Shown in pieces: positions 56,473 to 64,000 of a stretch of DNA of 64,000 bases (position 1 is the first letter of the stretch; every line of letters starts with the position of its first letter). The DNA is from Dyadobacter frigoris. Its GTDB lineage: Bacteria; Bacteroidota; Bacteroidia; Cytophagales; Spirosomataceae. Made by a program: the position numbers and the translations under genes. The notes beneath the pieces were generated by a model. That model was not told the origin of the DNA. It did not search any database and saw only the letters and a list, made by a program, of their open reading frames with translations. The DNA is taken from assembly GCF_005280585.1 (NCBI RefSeq), contig NZ_SZVO01000012.1:1-64000 (forward strand), in the 5' to 3' direction.

Positions 56473-58938
56473 TCAAAATGGAATGATCACTTTAACACTT
56501 CCATTTCTACCCATATTATAAATCCCTGAACGACCATTTGGAGAAGCGGCGTAATATTCAAAATATTTAAGACGGTTCAGGTTCGACTGATAAGCCGTAT
56601 CAAATAAATTATCAATTTGTAAAAACAGCTGAAATAATGTCTTTTTGTTTCGATTGTTGACCGTTGTTCCGCAGCCGATATTGAACAAAGCGTAACCGGC
56701 CGTGGCCGTTTCTGTATTATCGACACCATAGAATTTATTTTGTGCGCCATAATAATCTATTTCAGCTCTGAAATAAGTTCCGGTCAAATTTCCAATTGGT
56801 TTTCCCAGGGAAGCCCTGATTTCAGAACGACCATGAACGGGAGGTATAAACGGCAGATATTTCGCTGAATTTCCTTCCAAAGCAATAAGAGCATTATTGC
56901 GGTTTAAACCTCTTATAAACGCCAGACTATTATTAAAGGTCAGCCATTTAAGGCCGGTAGGATGTAGGTTTATACTAAATTCTGCTCCGTATAATTGTGC
57001 TTTGGACTGCTGGTATTTGTATGTAAAATTACCCGGAACAATGATGACAGGTTTTCCATCAGCATCCACAAGCCGCGCCTGATAAATATAATTGTCGATG
57101 GTGTTATTAAAAAGTTCGACACTGAAATCGAATTCTTTTAGGTATCCAATAAAGCCAATATCGGTTTGCAGACTGAATTCAGGTTTAAAATCGCGGTTTC
57201 CAAGATATACGATGTGCGCGCCCGGATCCAGGCCGTTTGAGCCGATTTCTGTGATATTCGGAGCGCGGTAACCTCTTGATAAATTAGCTTTTACCAGTAG
57301 TCTTTCCGAGATATTGTAAGTCGCGCCAAGACTACCGGAAATCCCGTTGAAATTTCGGTCGTAGGAAGGGAATTGTAAAACAGCACTGGAACCTGGTTTC
57401 GTTAAAAGTTTATTAAATCCGGTTTCAGGATTATGCTGCACATATTGATCTTTCCAATTCCACGACCGCGTATCATACCGCATCCCACCGCTGATATCGA
57501 CTTTACCCAGTGATTTTTTCAAAAACAAAAACGCGCCAATATCAAGCAGATTATAATCTGGAATCGGGAAATCAGTACCACTCAGATTTCGGTTCATCTG
57601 ATACATTCCGTTCACACCCAAAGTCGCTTCGAGCCCTTTCCACTCCGGGAAATTGTATTTGAAATCATAATTATAGGTATTCAACTGGACATAAAGCCCT
57701 GGCTGCGCCGGCATAGTCGGGTGATTATATTCCCGACGTACACTTTGCTGAAATCCAAACAGTGCAGTCAGATCCGCTTTTCCCAATAAAAAACGGTTTC
57801 TCGTAAACAATCGGTAGTGCTGTATGCGCTGGTGAAGCGGATTGATGCTGTACGTTTTTAAATCGTGCTGAGACACCAGAGGCCGGTTTTTGATATTATC
57901 CGGGCCACTTTCAAGTACCTGCCTCGTAAATTTTCTTGTTAGGGAATCACGGCTGCCATCAGGAATTTCCTGTAAATTGTTATAAAGCGTTGCATATACG
58001 TAAGACGATCCCCAGCGCTTTTCAACGCCGGTCATCGCAGAAAGATTCAGCTCATTAAAGGCCGTTCCAAAAACTCTTCCGTCTATTTTATTTTTGTAAG
58101 CCGTTGCGTTTTTTCCGGAAACCCGGAATGCTGATTTCCATCCGTTTTTGTTATAAGCCAGTCCGCCCGAAGCACCGATCATGCCGTTGTTGGTGTGATA
58201 TTCTGTCGTAATATCACCTTTAATTTTTCCCTCGGGGCCCTTTGGAATGTAGGGAATAAAATTAATCACACCAGCAACCGCGTCGGATCCGTAGATAAGA
58301 CTGGCCGGACCTTTTACAACTTCGGCGCGCTCTACTCCATATTGATCAATTTCAATACCGTGTTCATCGCCCCATTGCTGCCCTTCCTGGCGGATTCCGT
58401 TATAGAGCGTAAGTACTCTGTTGTAGCCAAGTCCGCGGATAAAAGGCTTGGAAATATTCGGCCCGGTTGTAACCGCACTAAGTCCCGGAACGCCTTTTAA
58501 AACCGCATCAACAATGTTATTATTGACATTCATATCCATTTCCTTTTTGCTCATCACGGCAATTGCGACGGGACTTTTCCTAAGCTCGGTCGCTCTGGAA
58601 ACACCGGTAACGACCACTTCGCTAAGTGTATTATTGACCGGTTTTAGGTCGATTGTAAGAGTCAAAGTTTTGGTTTCAGTAATGTCTATTTTTTTTGTAA
58701 AGCTTTCAAATCCGATGGATGAGGCTATTATTTCATATTTTCCAGCTACAATATTTGATAATTTAAAAGTACCTGAACTGTCTGCCTGGGTGCCAAAAGA
58801 AGTTTTAGAAAGAGATATCGATGCGTAAGGAACCGGCTTTCCGCCTGAATTAATCTGGCCTGAGACGAATCCGGTTTGTGCTCTTACAAGGGAATTTCCG
58901 GCTAGTAATAAGGTAATTAAGAGAATATATATTTTCAT
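56473..58938 (-). CDS. TonB-dependent receptor with carboxypeptidase-regulatory N-domain
   Basis: The 821-residue outer-membrane receptor has a signal peptide (IYILLITLLLAGNSLVRAQ), a carboxypeptidase-regulatory-like domain (about 24-105), a plug (about 115-235: VVVTGVSRATELRKSP, VEVVKGPASLIYGSDAVAGVINF-like signature) and a beta barrel ending GRNGSVKVIIPF. The plug segment with GDEHGIEIDQYGVER resembles metal or siderophore receptors. It lies just after a small His-rich protein gene on the same strand, so metal uptake is likely. Confidence 0.88.
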   Translation of the reverse strand: MKIYILLITLLLAGNSLVRAQTGFVSGQINSGGKPVPYASISLSKTSFGTQADSSGTFKLSNIVAGKYEIIASSIGFESFTKKIDITETKTLTLTIDLKPVNNTLSEVVVTGVSRATELRKSPVAIAVMSKKEMDMNVNNNIVDAVLKGVPGLSAVTTGPNISKPFIRGLGYNRVLTLYNGIRQEGQQWGDEHGIEIDQYGVERAEVVKGPASLIYGSDAVAGVINFIPYIPKGPEGKIKGDITTEYHTNNGMIGASGGLAYNKNGWKSAFRVSGKNATAYKNKIDGRVFGTAFNELNLSAMTGVEKRWGSSYVYATLYNNLQEIPDGSRDSLTRKFTRQVLESGPDNIKNRPLVSQHDLKTYSINPLHQRIQHYRLFTRNRFLLGKADLTALFGFQQSVRREYNHPTMPAQPGLYVQLNTYNYDFKYNFPEWKGLEATLGVNGMYQMNRNLSGTDFPIPDYNLLDIGAFLFLKKSLGKVDISGGMRYDTRSWNWKDQYVQHNPETGFNKLLTKPGSSAVLQFPSYDRNFNGISGSLGATYNISERLLVKANLSRGYRAPNITEIGSNGLDPGAHIVYLGNRDFKPEFSLQTDIGFIGYLKEFDFSVELFNNTIDNYIYQARLVDADGKPVIIVPGNFTYKYQQSKAQLYGAEFSINLHPTGLKWLTFNNSLAFIRGLNRNNALIALEGNSAKYLPFIPPVHGRSEIRASLGKPIGNLTGTYFRAEIDYYGAQNKFYGVDNTETATAGYALFNIGCGTTVNNRNKKTLFQLFLQIDNLFDTAYQSNLNRLKYFEYYAASPNGRSGIYNMGRNGSVKVIIPF

Positions 58939-58974
58939 AAGTGAGTTAACGTTAAAGGCAATATCAATCTAAGT

Positions 58975-58990
58975 CACGTAACAATACGTG
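58975..58990. promoter_or_regulatory. Inverted repeat upstream of the TonB receptor gene
   Basis: CACGTA-ACAA-TACGTG is a perfect 6-bp inverted repeat with a 4-nt spacer. It lies in the 103-bp gap between the receptor start and the His-rich gene. It could be an operator, for example for a metal regulator. Confidence 0.4.
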
Positions 58991-59041
58991 TTTGTTCGTT
59001 TTTAAAAAAGAGTAGTAAGAATTATGTTAATGCGTTGAAAT

Positions 59042-59407
59042 TCAGCAAACAGGTGGTCCACGTAGAAATAAAACAGAAAGTTTTTGATCAGCTTTCTTTT
59101 CTACATACAGGTAATTTATAAGGACTGCTTTTTTAAAAATTCCGGTCTCAAAACCTATATCAGCAGTAAAAGAATCAAAGGGGATATTGCTGATACAATC
59201 CAGCCAGTTTAGCTCAGACTGGGAGTGATGATGATTCGGAAAAGGGCATTTTGAAGCAAATTCTGCATAGGGGTGGACGTGGCTGATGATGCGACCGTCA
59301 GGTAAACGATGAGAATGTCTAAAGACGACGTTACTCAGGCACATCAGTGCCCAGAGCACCAGCAGGAAGCTGGCCGTTCGTCGTCGTTTAGCAATTTGTT
59401 CTCTCAT
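59042..59407 (-). CDS. Small His-rich membrane-anchored protein, probable metal-uptake partner
   Basis: The 121-residue protein has one N-terminal membrane helix (TASFLLVLWALMCLSNVVF). It is followed by a His-rich region: HSHRLPDGRIISHVHPYAEF and PNHHHSQSELN. It ends FLRGPPVC. Proteins of this layout occur next to TonB receptors in Bacteroidota and may bind a metal (zinc, nickel or cobalt). It lies upstream of the receptor in the same direction. The metal is inferred from the His content. Confidence 0.6.
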   Translation of the reverse strand: MREQIAKRRRTASFLLVLWALMCLSNVVFRHSHRLPDGRIISHVHPYAEFASKCPFPNHHHSQSELNWLDCISNIPFDSFTADIGFETGIFKKAVLINYLYVEKKADQKLSVLFLRGPPVC

Positions 59408-59686
59408 TAGTTAATTTTGTGCAACAATGTTGCAAATATATAATTATATAGAAACGGAAGTGATTTGTTAAATTTATTTTATCGAAACGCTCAATGAAAA
59501 GCTTTATATTAAAACTGATTAGCTGTGTTTTAAAAATAATTTAGGCAAATCTAAAAATTAAATTTAACAAAGCAAATTTAATAATTAGAATAATCATACA
59601 CATAAGTTTAAATGTAACTTAATCTACTGATCAGTAATTGGTAATGAGATTTTTGTAGCTTGGGGATTTATTATTTGGTAGTATAG

Positions 59687-59854
59687 CGGGTTAGGAAAAG
59701 ACTCGTTGCTGAAATTAACTACTACCTATTTCCTGCAAATTATGAAGGATTTAAAATTATTTGTACCATCGCCGGATTAGTGGAAGATGAGATACACAAA
59801 GATTTGGTTTCCAGTACTAAGTGGCCTGAATTGCCAGAGCAGTTGGTAAAATAA
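59687..59854 (+). pseudogene. Possible gene remnant, C-terminal fragment
   Basis: An open stretch follows an in-frame TAG and runs 55 codons to a TAA. It reads AEINYYLFPANYEGF, then CTIAGLVEDEIHKDL, and ends WPELPEQLVK. It has no start codon and no family is recognised. The protein-like composition suggests the end of a lost gene. Confidence 0.3.
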
Positions 59855-59869
59855 AAACGAAGAAAACTT

Positions 59870-59901
59870 TTACCAGAGCTTGGACTTGCCAACTCTGGTA
59901 A
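59870..59901 (-). terminator. Terminator of the TIM-barrel protein gene
   Basis: A 9-bp stem (TTACCAGAG with CTCTGGTAA) with an inner TTGG/CCAA pairing lies 12 bp after the stop of the minus-strand gene at 59913. Confidence 0.6.
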
Positions 59902-59912
59902 TCAATTATTTT

Positions 59913-60782
59913 TTAATCTTTCTTTTCAATCGTAAGTGATTTAAAGCTTCGTGTCAAATCTGTAAGTGATTTTTCGACACCCATACGTTCAAGTGAAGAG
60001 GCTCCGACAAATCCGTGCACATTGGTTTTGTCTAATATAACACGCACATCCTCAGGTGTATTGATCGGGCCGCCGTGTGCCAGAAAGAAAATTTCAGGAT
60101 TAATAGCTTTTGCTGCATCGATGATTTTTTGCGTACGTTCTATGGCATCATCCATCGTACACGAAGCATCAACGACACCGATAGAACCGCCAACGGTTGT
60201 CCCGACATGAGCAATAATAGCATCTGCGCCGGCTTCTGCCATCTGCGCAGCTTCCTCCGGTTTGGCCACATAAACGATAGAGAAAAGATCCATTTTACTG
60301 GCAATTCTCACCATTTCAACTTCTTTATCAAAGCCCATTCCAGTTTCTTCAAGGACCTGGCGGAAATGCCCGTCAACTATGGAATGGGTTGGGAAGTTAT
60401 TAATCCCGGAAAAACCCATTTCTTTTACTTTTAGCAAATGATGCCACATCCGGCGCCTCGGATCGGAACCGTGTACGCCACAAATTACCGGAATTTCCTG
60501 AACCACAGGCAAAACTTCAAATTCTCCAATTTCCATGGCTTCTGCATTGGCATCTCCATAGGCCATCAGTCCGGCAGTCGAGCCATGTCCGGCCATTCTG
60601 AAACGGCCCGAGTTATAGATAATGATCATATCGGCACCGCCTTTTTCAATAAATTTGGCGCTGATTCCAGTACCCGCACCGGCAACAATTATGGCTTTAT
60701 TTTGATCTAAGGTAGTCTTTAAGCGGTCTCTAACTTCCTGTCTCGTGTAAGGATTTCCCTTACCTGTCCATGGATTTGGCAT
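59913..60782 (-). CDS. Phosphoenolpyruvate hydrolase-like TIM-barrel protein
   Basis: The 289-residue protein matches the PEP-hydrolase-like TIM-barrel family (PF09370-type). Patterns are IIVAGAGTGISAKFIEKGGADMIIIYNSGRFRM, VCGVHGSDPRRRMWHHL, DAIIAHVGTTVGGSIG and FFLAHGGPINTPEDV. In plants the equivalent module is the C-terminal half of the Tm-1 resistance protein. The UPF0261 gene lies 35 bp upstream, so the two form an operon. Enzyme activity is not proven. Confidence 0.8.
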   Translation of the reverse strand: MPNPWTGKGNPYTRQEVRDRLKTTLDQNKAIIVAGAGTGISAKFIEKGGADMIIIYNSGRFRMAGHGSTAGLMAYGDANAEAMEIGEFEVLPVVQEIPVICGVHGSDPRRRMWHHLLKVKEMGFSGINNFPTHSIVDGHFRQVLEETGMGFDKEVEMVRIASKMDLFSIVYVAKPEEAAQMAEAGADAIIAHVGTTVGGSIGVVDASCTMDDAIERTQKIIDAAKAINPEIFFLAHGGPINTPEDVRVILDKTNVHGFVGASSLERMGVEKSLTDLTRSFKSLTIEKKD

Positions 60783-60817
60783 AGTGATTTTTTTGTTAAT
60801 AAGTATTTTGTGATGTT

Positions 60818-62089
60818 TTAAAAAGTTGATTTTCTAACACTGTTTAACGTTTCAATTAGTGTTTTTACCAGAATTTCAGCAAAAGATTTGTCGTTAATAT
60901 GCGCATCTGCCTCGATAATCCTGACACTTTTATTTGCATTATTTTTGATCGAATCAAATAACGCCTGATCATTTTCTGGCTGGAAAAATATGCCGCCTTC
61001 ACTATCAATCTGCGAAATTCCTTTCAACGGCAAAACAATACTTACCGGAGCCATGGATTTATTTAGTTTTTGTGAAAGCTCTTTTCCCAGGATTTTGTTT
61101 TCTTCAACATTAGTCCGCATAAGTGTAACATCCGGCGCCCAACTGTAAAAGAAACGGTATTTGTATTTTTCAGGAACCGTATCGGCATGACCAAAATTAA
61201 CCATATCCAGACAACCCGGAACGACTACCTGTGGAAGATTCATTTCACCAGCCGCCAATAATCTTTCAGGACCGGCACTACAAATTCCTCCACAAAGATC
61301 GTCAGCAAGTTCCGTTGTTGTAATATCCAGAACTGCATCAAAATAACCTTCCCGTATCAACGCCTCCATTGTCCTTCCGCCAATTCCGGTGGCATGAAAT
61401 GCGAGCACTTCATATCCTTCTTTTTTTAACAATTCTGTACACTGATCAACGCAGGCTGTTGTATTGCCAAACATGCTGATTGCGATTCTTTTGACGGCCT
61501 TATTTTCAGGATCAGCAATACTGTTGGACATTGCTGAAATGGCTGATGCCGACTGGCTGATCAATACTTTTATTATACTGTTCAATCCTGCAACGTCAAC
61601 AACGGACGGCACAAGCGTGATATCCTTATGGCCGATTTGTCTTGAAAGATCTTTTGCAGCAATTGTGGTCAGACAAAGTTTGGGAATCCCAAAAGGGATT
61701 TGCTGCATCGCGGAAAGTGTAATATAAGTCCCGCCACCACCGCCCATGCCTATTGCGCCTTTCAGTTTTCCTTCGGCAATAAGTGTTTTAACAATCTCGG
61801 CAGCACCTTTTCCCATCACATCCATGGCATTACCACGGTCTCCAAGTTTTCTTAAACTGGAAATTTCAGAACCACCTTTCATAGCCACCACATCCGATTC
61901 AAAATCGACAGGAAATAAATTTGTTGTGCCCAAAACGCCCGTATTGATAGTAATCACAGTTTCACCTGATAACAGAATACAATTTCGCAAATGAGCGAAA
62001 ACCTCACCTTTGGTATCAAAACAACCCAGAATTAAAATGTGCTTTTTGGAAGAAGGCATTTTTGATTTAACAGATTTGGTACCTGACAT
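60818..62089 (-). CDS. Tm-1-like ATP-binding protein, UPF0261 family
   Basis: The 423-residue protein opens with KKHILILGCFDTKGEVFAHLR and carries a Gly-rich ATP-binding-like motif (GAIGMGGGGGTYITLSAMQ), then AFHATGIGGRTMEALI and VVPGCLDMVNFGH. It is the N-terminal half of the Tm-1 architecture, with the C-terminal half supplied by the adjacent gene. The ATG at 62089 is chosen; TTG 62101 and ATG 62059 are alternatives. Confidence 0.82.
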   Translation of the reverse strand: MSGTKSVKSKMPSSKKHILILGCFDTKGEVFAHLRNCILLSGETVITINTGVLGTTNLFPVDFESDVVAMKGGSEISSLRKLGDRGNAMDVMGKGAAEIVKTLIAEGKLKGAIGMGGGGGTYITLSAMQQIPFGIPKLCLTTIAAKDLSRQIGHKDITLVPSVVDVAGLNSIIKVLISQSASAISAMSNSIADPENKAVKRIAISMFGNTTACVDQCTELLKKEGYEVLAFHATGIGGRTMEALIREGYFDAVLDITTTELADDLCGGICSAGPERLLAAGEMNLPQVVVPGCLDMVNFGHADTVPEKYKYRFFYSWAPDVTLMRTNVEENKILGKELSQKLNKSMAPVSIVLPLKGISQIDSEGGIFFQPENDQALFDSIKNNANKSVRIIEADAHINDKSFAEILVKTLIETLNSVRKSTF

Positions 62090-62340
62090 ATGGCTGCCCA
62101 AATTTAAGGGATCACGCTGAGGTTTCTACTTTTCCGGGGGGCGATTATTTTAACCTTGATTTACAAGATTTGAAAACCGATTATGTCTAATGTGCTCGTA
62201 TCTTTTTACATTAAAACGAAAACATTCATAACCAGTAGTCCGATGTGTACATTGCGGATTAAAATTGTTCTGTAAAATAACTGTAACTTAAATGAATTAA
62301 TGTTGAGTAAACCTATCGAACCAGCTTATACTCTCAAAAA

Positions 62341-63879
62341 ATGTCGACAGTTGCAATTGCGAGTACGGAGGGGAAATGGATTATGGCGTCAGTCATATTG
62401 GCTTCGGCGATGGCTTTTATTGACAGCACCGCGCTGAATGTCATTTTGCCTTCGCTGCAAAATAGTCTGGGCGCGACAGGCAGCGACCTTTTCTGGATCT
62501 TAAACGCTTATCTGCTTATGCTCGCATCCCTGATTTTGATTGGAGGAACTTTGGGAGATAATCTGGGTCGCAAAAAAGTTTTCATGGTCGGCATTGCCAT
62601 TTTTATAGCTGGTTCTGCCGCCTGCGGATTTTGTCCAACAGTTACCTGGCTGGTTATTTTTAGATTGATCCAGGGAGTTGGAGGCGCACTGATGATCCCA
62701 GGAAGTTTGTCGTTGATTTCTTCTTCAATCAATGAAAAGGAGCGGGGGAAAGCGATTGGAACCTGGTCGGCATTTACGACCGTAGTAACCATTGGCGGAC
62801 CAATTCTTGGTGGCGCTTTGGCCGATGCAGGTCTTTGGCGTTATATTTTCTTTATAAATGTGCCCATCGGCGCGGCTGCTTTGATCATGTTGTGGTTACG
62901 GGTTAAAGTGACTGAAGAAATACCTTCTGGTAAACCGCTGGATTTTGTCGGAGCCATTGTGATTGCTTTGGCACTTGCCACATTAACACTTGCTTTTTTG
63001 AGAATGCCGTCGATTGGTTTTAATAATTATCAAACATACATTTCTCTTGGTGCTGGTATTTCTCTGATCGTACTTTTTGTTTATCTGCAACACAAAAGTG
63101 CCAATCCGATGATGCCATTGAGTCTATTTTCCAGTGTTACTTTCAGCGGAGCCAATTTGCTTACCTTCTTTCTCTATGCTGGACTTGGGGGCGGAATGCT
63201 GTTTTTGTCACTCAATCTGGTACAGGTCCAGGGATATAGTCAGTTCGAATCCGGACTCACTTTTTTACCTTTTACAATGCTGATGATTTTGCTGGCCAGG
63301 TATGCCGGGAAACTGGCAGATAAATATGGCCCAAGGATTTTCCTGATCGCTGGTCCAATGACAACAGGAATCGGTTTGTTGATATTATCTTTTGTAAAAC
63401 AAACCAACGGTCCGTCAGATTATTGGACGACATTTTTTCCGGGAATTTTGGTTTTCGGCCTGGGTATGTCTTTCACAGTTGCTCCTTTGACGACGGCCGT
63501 TATGGGCTCAGTCAGCGATCATTTTTCAGGAACCGCTTCCGGTGTTAATAATGCAATGACCAGAATTGCCAATGTTTTTGCAAATGCAATTTTCGGCGCA
63601 TTGGCGGTTTTGTTTTTCTCAGGAGCATTGGCTGATCAGTTGGATAAATCTTCTTTTAGTAATGCTCAAAAAACTGAAATTCTGAAAGAAGCCGCCAATT
63701 TGGGAAATGCAAAAGTACCTTTCGAGATTGAAAAGTCGGAGAAATCAATCGTGATGAGTGCTTATCATGCATCGTTTATCCGCGCCTATGCAATTATTAT
63801 GCGTATTTCTGCCGGACTTGGATTTTTGGGTGGATTGATGGCTGTGTTGTTCATTAAGTCTTTGAAGGCGAAGAACTGA
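62341..63879 (+). CDS. MFS drug exporter, DHA2 (EmrB/QacA) family
   Basis: The 512-residue protein has about 14 helices, as in the DHA2 group. Typical motifs are DSTALNVILPSLQ in helix 1, GDNLGRKKVFMVGI in the first loop (motif A), RLIQGVGGALMIPGSL, and GPILGGALADAGLWRYIFFINVPIG (motif C region). It exports drugs or metabolites against the proton gradient. Substrate unknown. It is divergent from the Tm-1-like operon. Confidence 0.9.
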   Translation: MSTVAIASTEGKWIMASVILASAMAFIDSTALNVILPSLQNSLGATGSDLFWILNAYLLMLASLILIGGTLGDNLGRKKVFMVGIAIFIAGSAACGFCPTVTWLVIFRLIQGVGGALMIPGSLSLISSSINEKERGKAIGTWSAFTTVVTIGGPILGGALADAGLWRYIFFINVPIGAAALIMLWLRVKVTEEIPSGKPLDFVGAIVIALALATLTLAFLRMPSIGFNNYQTYISLGAGISLIVLFVYLQHKSANPMMPLSLFSSVTFSGANLLTFFLYAGLGGGMLFLSLNLVQVQGYSQFESGLTFLPFTMLMILLARYAGKLADKYGPRIFLIAGPMTTGIGLLILSFVKQTNGPSDYWTTFFPGILVFGLGMSFTVAPLTTAVMGSVSDHFSGTASGVNNAMTRIANVFANAIFGALAVLFFSGALADQLDKSSFSNAQKTEILKEAANLGNAKVPFEIEKSEKSIVMSAYHASFIRAYAIIMRISAGLGFLGGLMAVLFIKSLKAKN

Positions 63880-63906
63880 AAAATGGCATTTAAATTTTGA
63901 GATAGA

Positions 63907-64000
63907 TTATTTAGTCATTTCTTGTAAAGTTTTCTGTAACCAGATAATATCAAAATATGTCCCTTTTTTGTGAGCGATTCCTTTAAAATTTCCACATTCA
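63907..64000 (-). CDS. GNAT acetyltransferase, C-terminal end (cut by window edge)
   Basis: The minus strand is open from the right edge to the TAA at 63907, about 30 codons. The sequence ECGNFKGIAHKKGTYFDII then WLQKTLQEMTK matches the pattern of phosphinothricin/methionine sulfoximine-type N-acetyltransferases (GxFKGVGxKxGxWxDVxWMQ). Start and main domain lie outside the window. Confidence 0.65.
   Translation of the reverse strand, partial: ECGNFKGIAHKKGTYFDIIWLQKTLQEMTK

Larger units (their letters stand above)
59408..59912. other. Gap of about 500 bp with a protein remnant and a terminator
   Basis: The plus-strand open stretch 59687-59854 and the hairpin 59870-59901 lie here. The remaining AT-rich sequence has no recognisable ORF. 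Confidence 0.45.

Noticed and set aside
1-64000. CRISPR array, rRNA or tRNA genes
   Set aside because: No regularly spaced repeats, no rRNA-like blocks and no cloverleaf sequences were recognised on reading the window.

Overview
The window reads as chromosomal DNA of a Bacteroidota bacterium, most likely Dyadobacter or a close relative in the Cytophagales. The genus is an inference. It rests on the carboxypeptidase-regulatory domain in front of a TonB receptor, a propeller-type sensor kinase, LytS/LytTR pairs, GH92 and sulfatase enzymes, serine hydrolases with TPR tails, few Shine-Dalgarno sites and AT-rich spacers. No rRNA, tRNA or CRISPR array was seen.

Layout. 1-4000: the end of a transposase cut by the window edge, two tandem paralogous small secreted proteins, a single-domain response regulator and a serine hydrolase. 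4093-7257: a large propeller sensor kinase. 7658-23572: the main functional block, a complete urea import and hydrolysis island. It holds an outer-membrane porin, the ABC importer urtABCDE, a NarX/NarL-like two-component pair, urease ureABC, accessory genes ureEFGD and a NicO-type nickel permease. Promoter gaps of this island carry a recurring TACGTA-centred palindrome, including a perfect 13-bp inverted repeat in front of the kinase gene. This suggests one regulator controls the whole island.

23573-30798: a decayed HTH remnant, an ECF sigma factor, an SRPBCC protein, a cysteine hydrolase, an M20 peptidase and a PAS-rich histidine kinase. 30849-36762 (minus strand) is the most unusual block. 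A LytTR regulator and LytS kinase are followed by a 45-residue peptide with a class I lanthipeptide-type leader but no cysteine, then a receiver-like protein with a destroyed phosphorylation site, then a full-length LanB-type dehydratase. No LanC cyclase, transporter or protease is visible in the window. This looks like a RiPP locus whose product would carry dehydrated Ser/Thr rather than lanthionine rings.

37449-50567: a sodium/proton antiporter, an HU-type protein, a MYG1-family protein, a YD-repeat-like lipoprotein, a GH92 glycosidase, a Crp-type regulator with a DUF2798 protein, an esterase, a polytopic membrane protein and a sulfatase. 51331-52354 is an intact IS1595-type insertion with 20-bp terminal repeats and an 8-bp target duplication. 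52427-64000: a membrane-anchored unknown protein, a MetE-like methyltransferase, a second serine hydrolase, a TonB receptor with a His-rich partner (probable metal uptake), a split Tm-1-like pair (UPF0261 plus TIM barrel), a DHA2-type MFS exporter and the tail of an acetyltransferase gene cut by the right edge.
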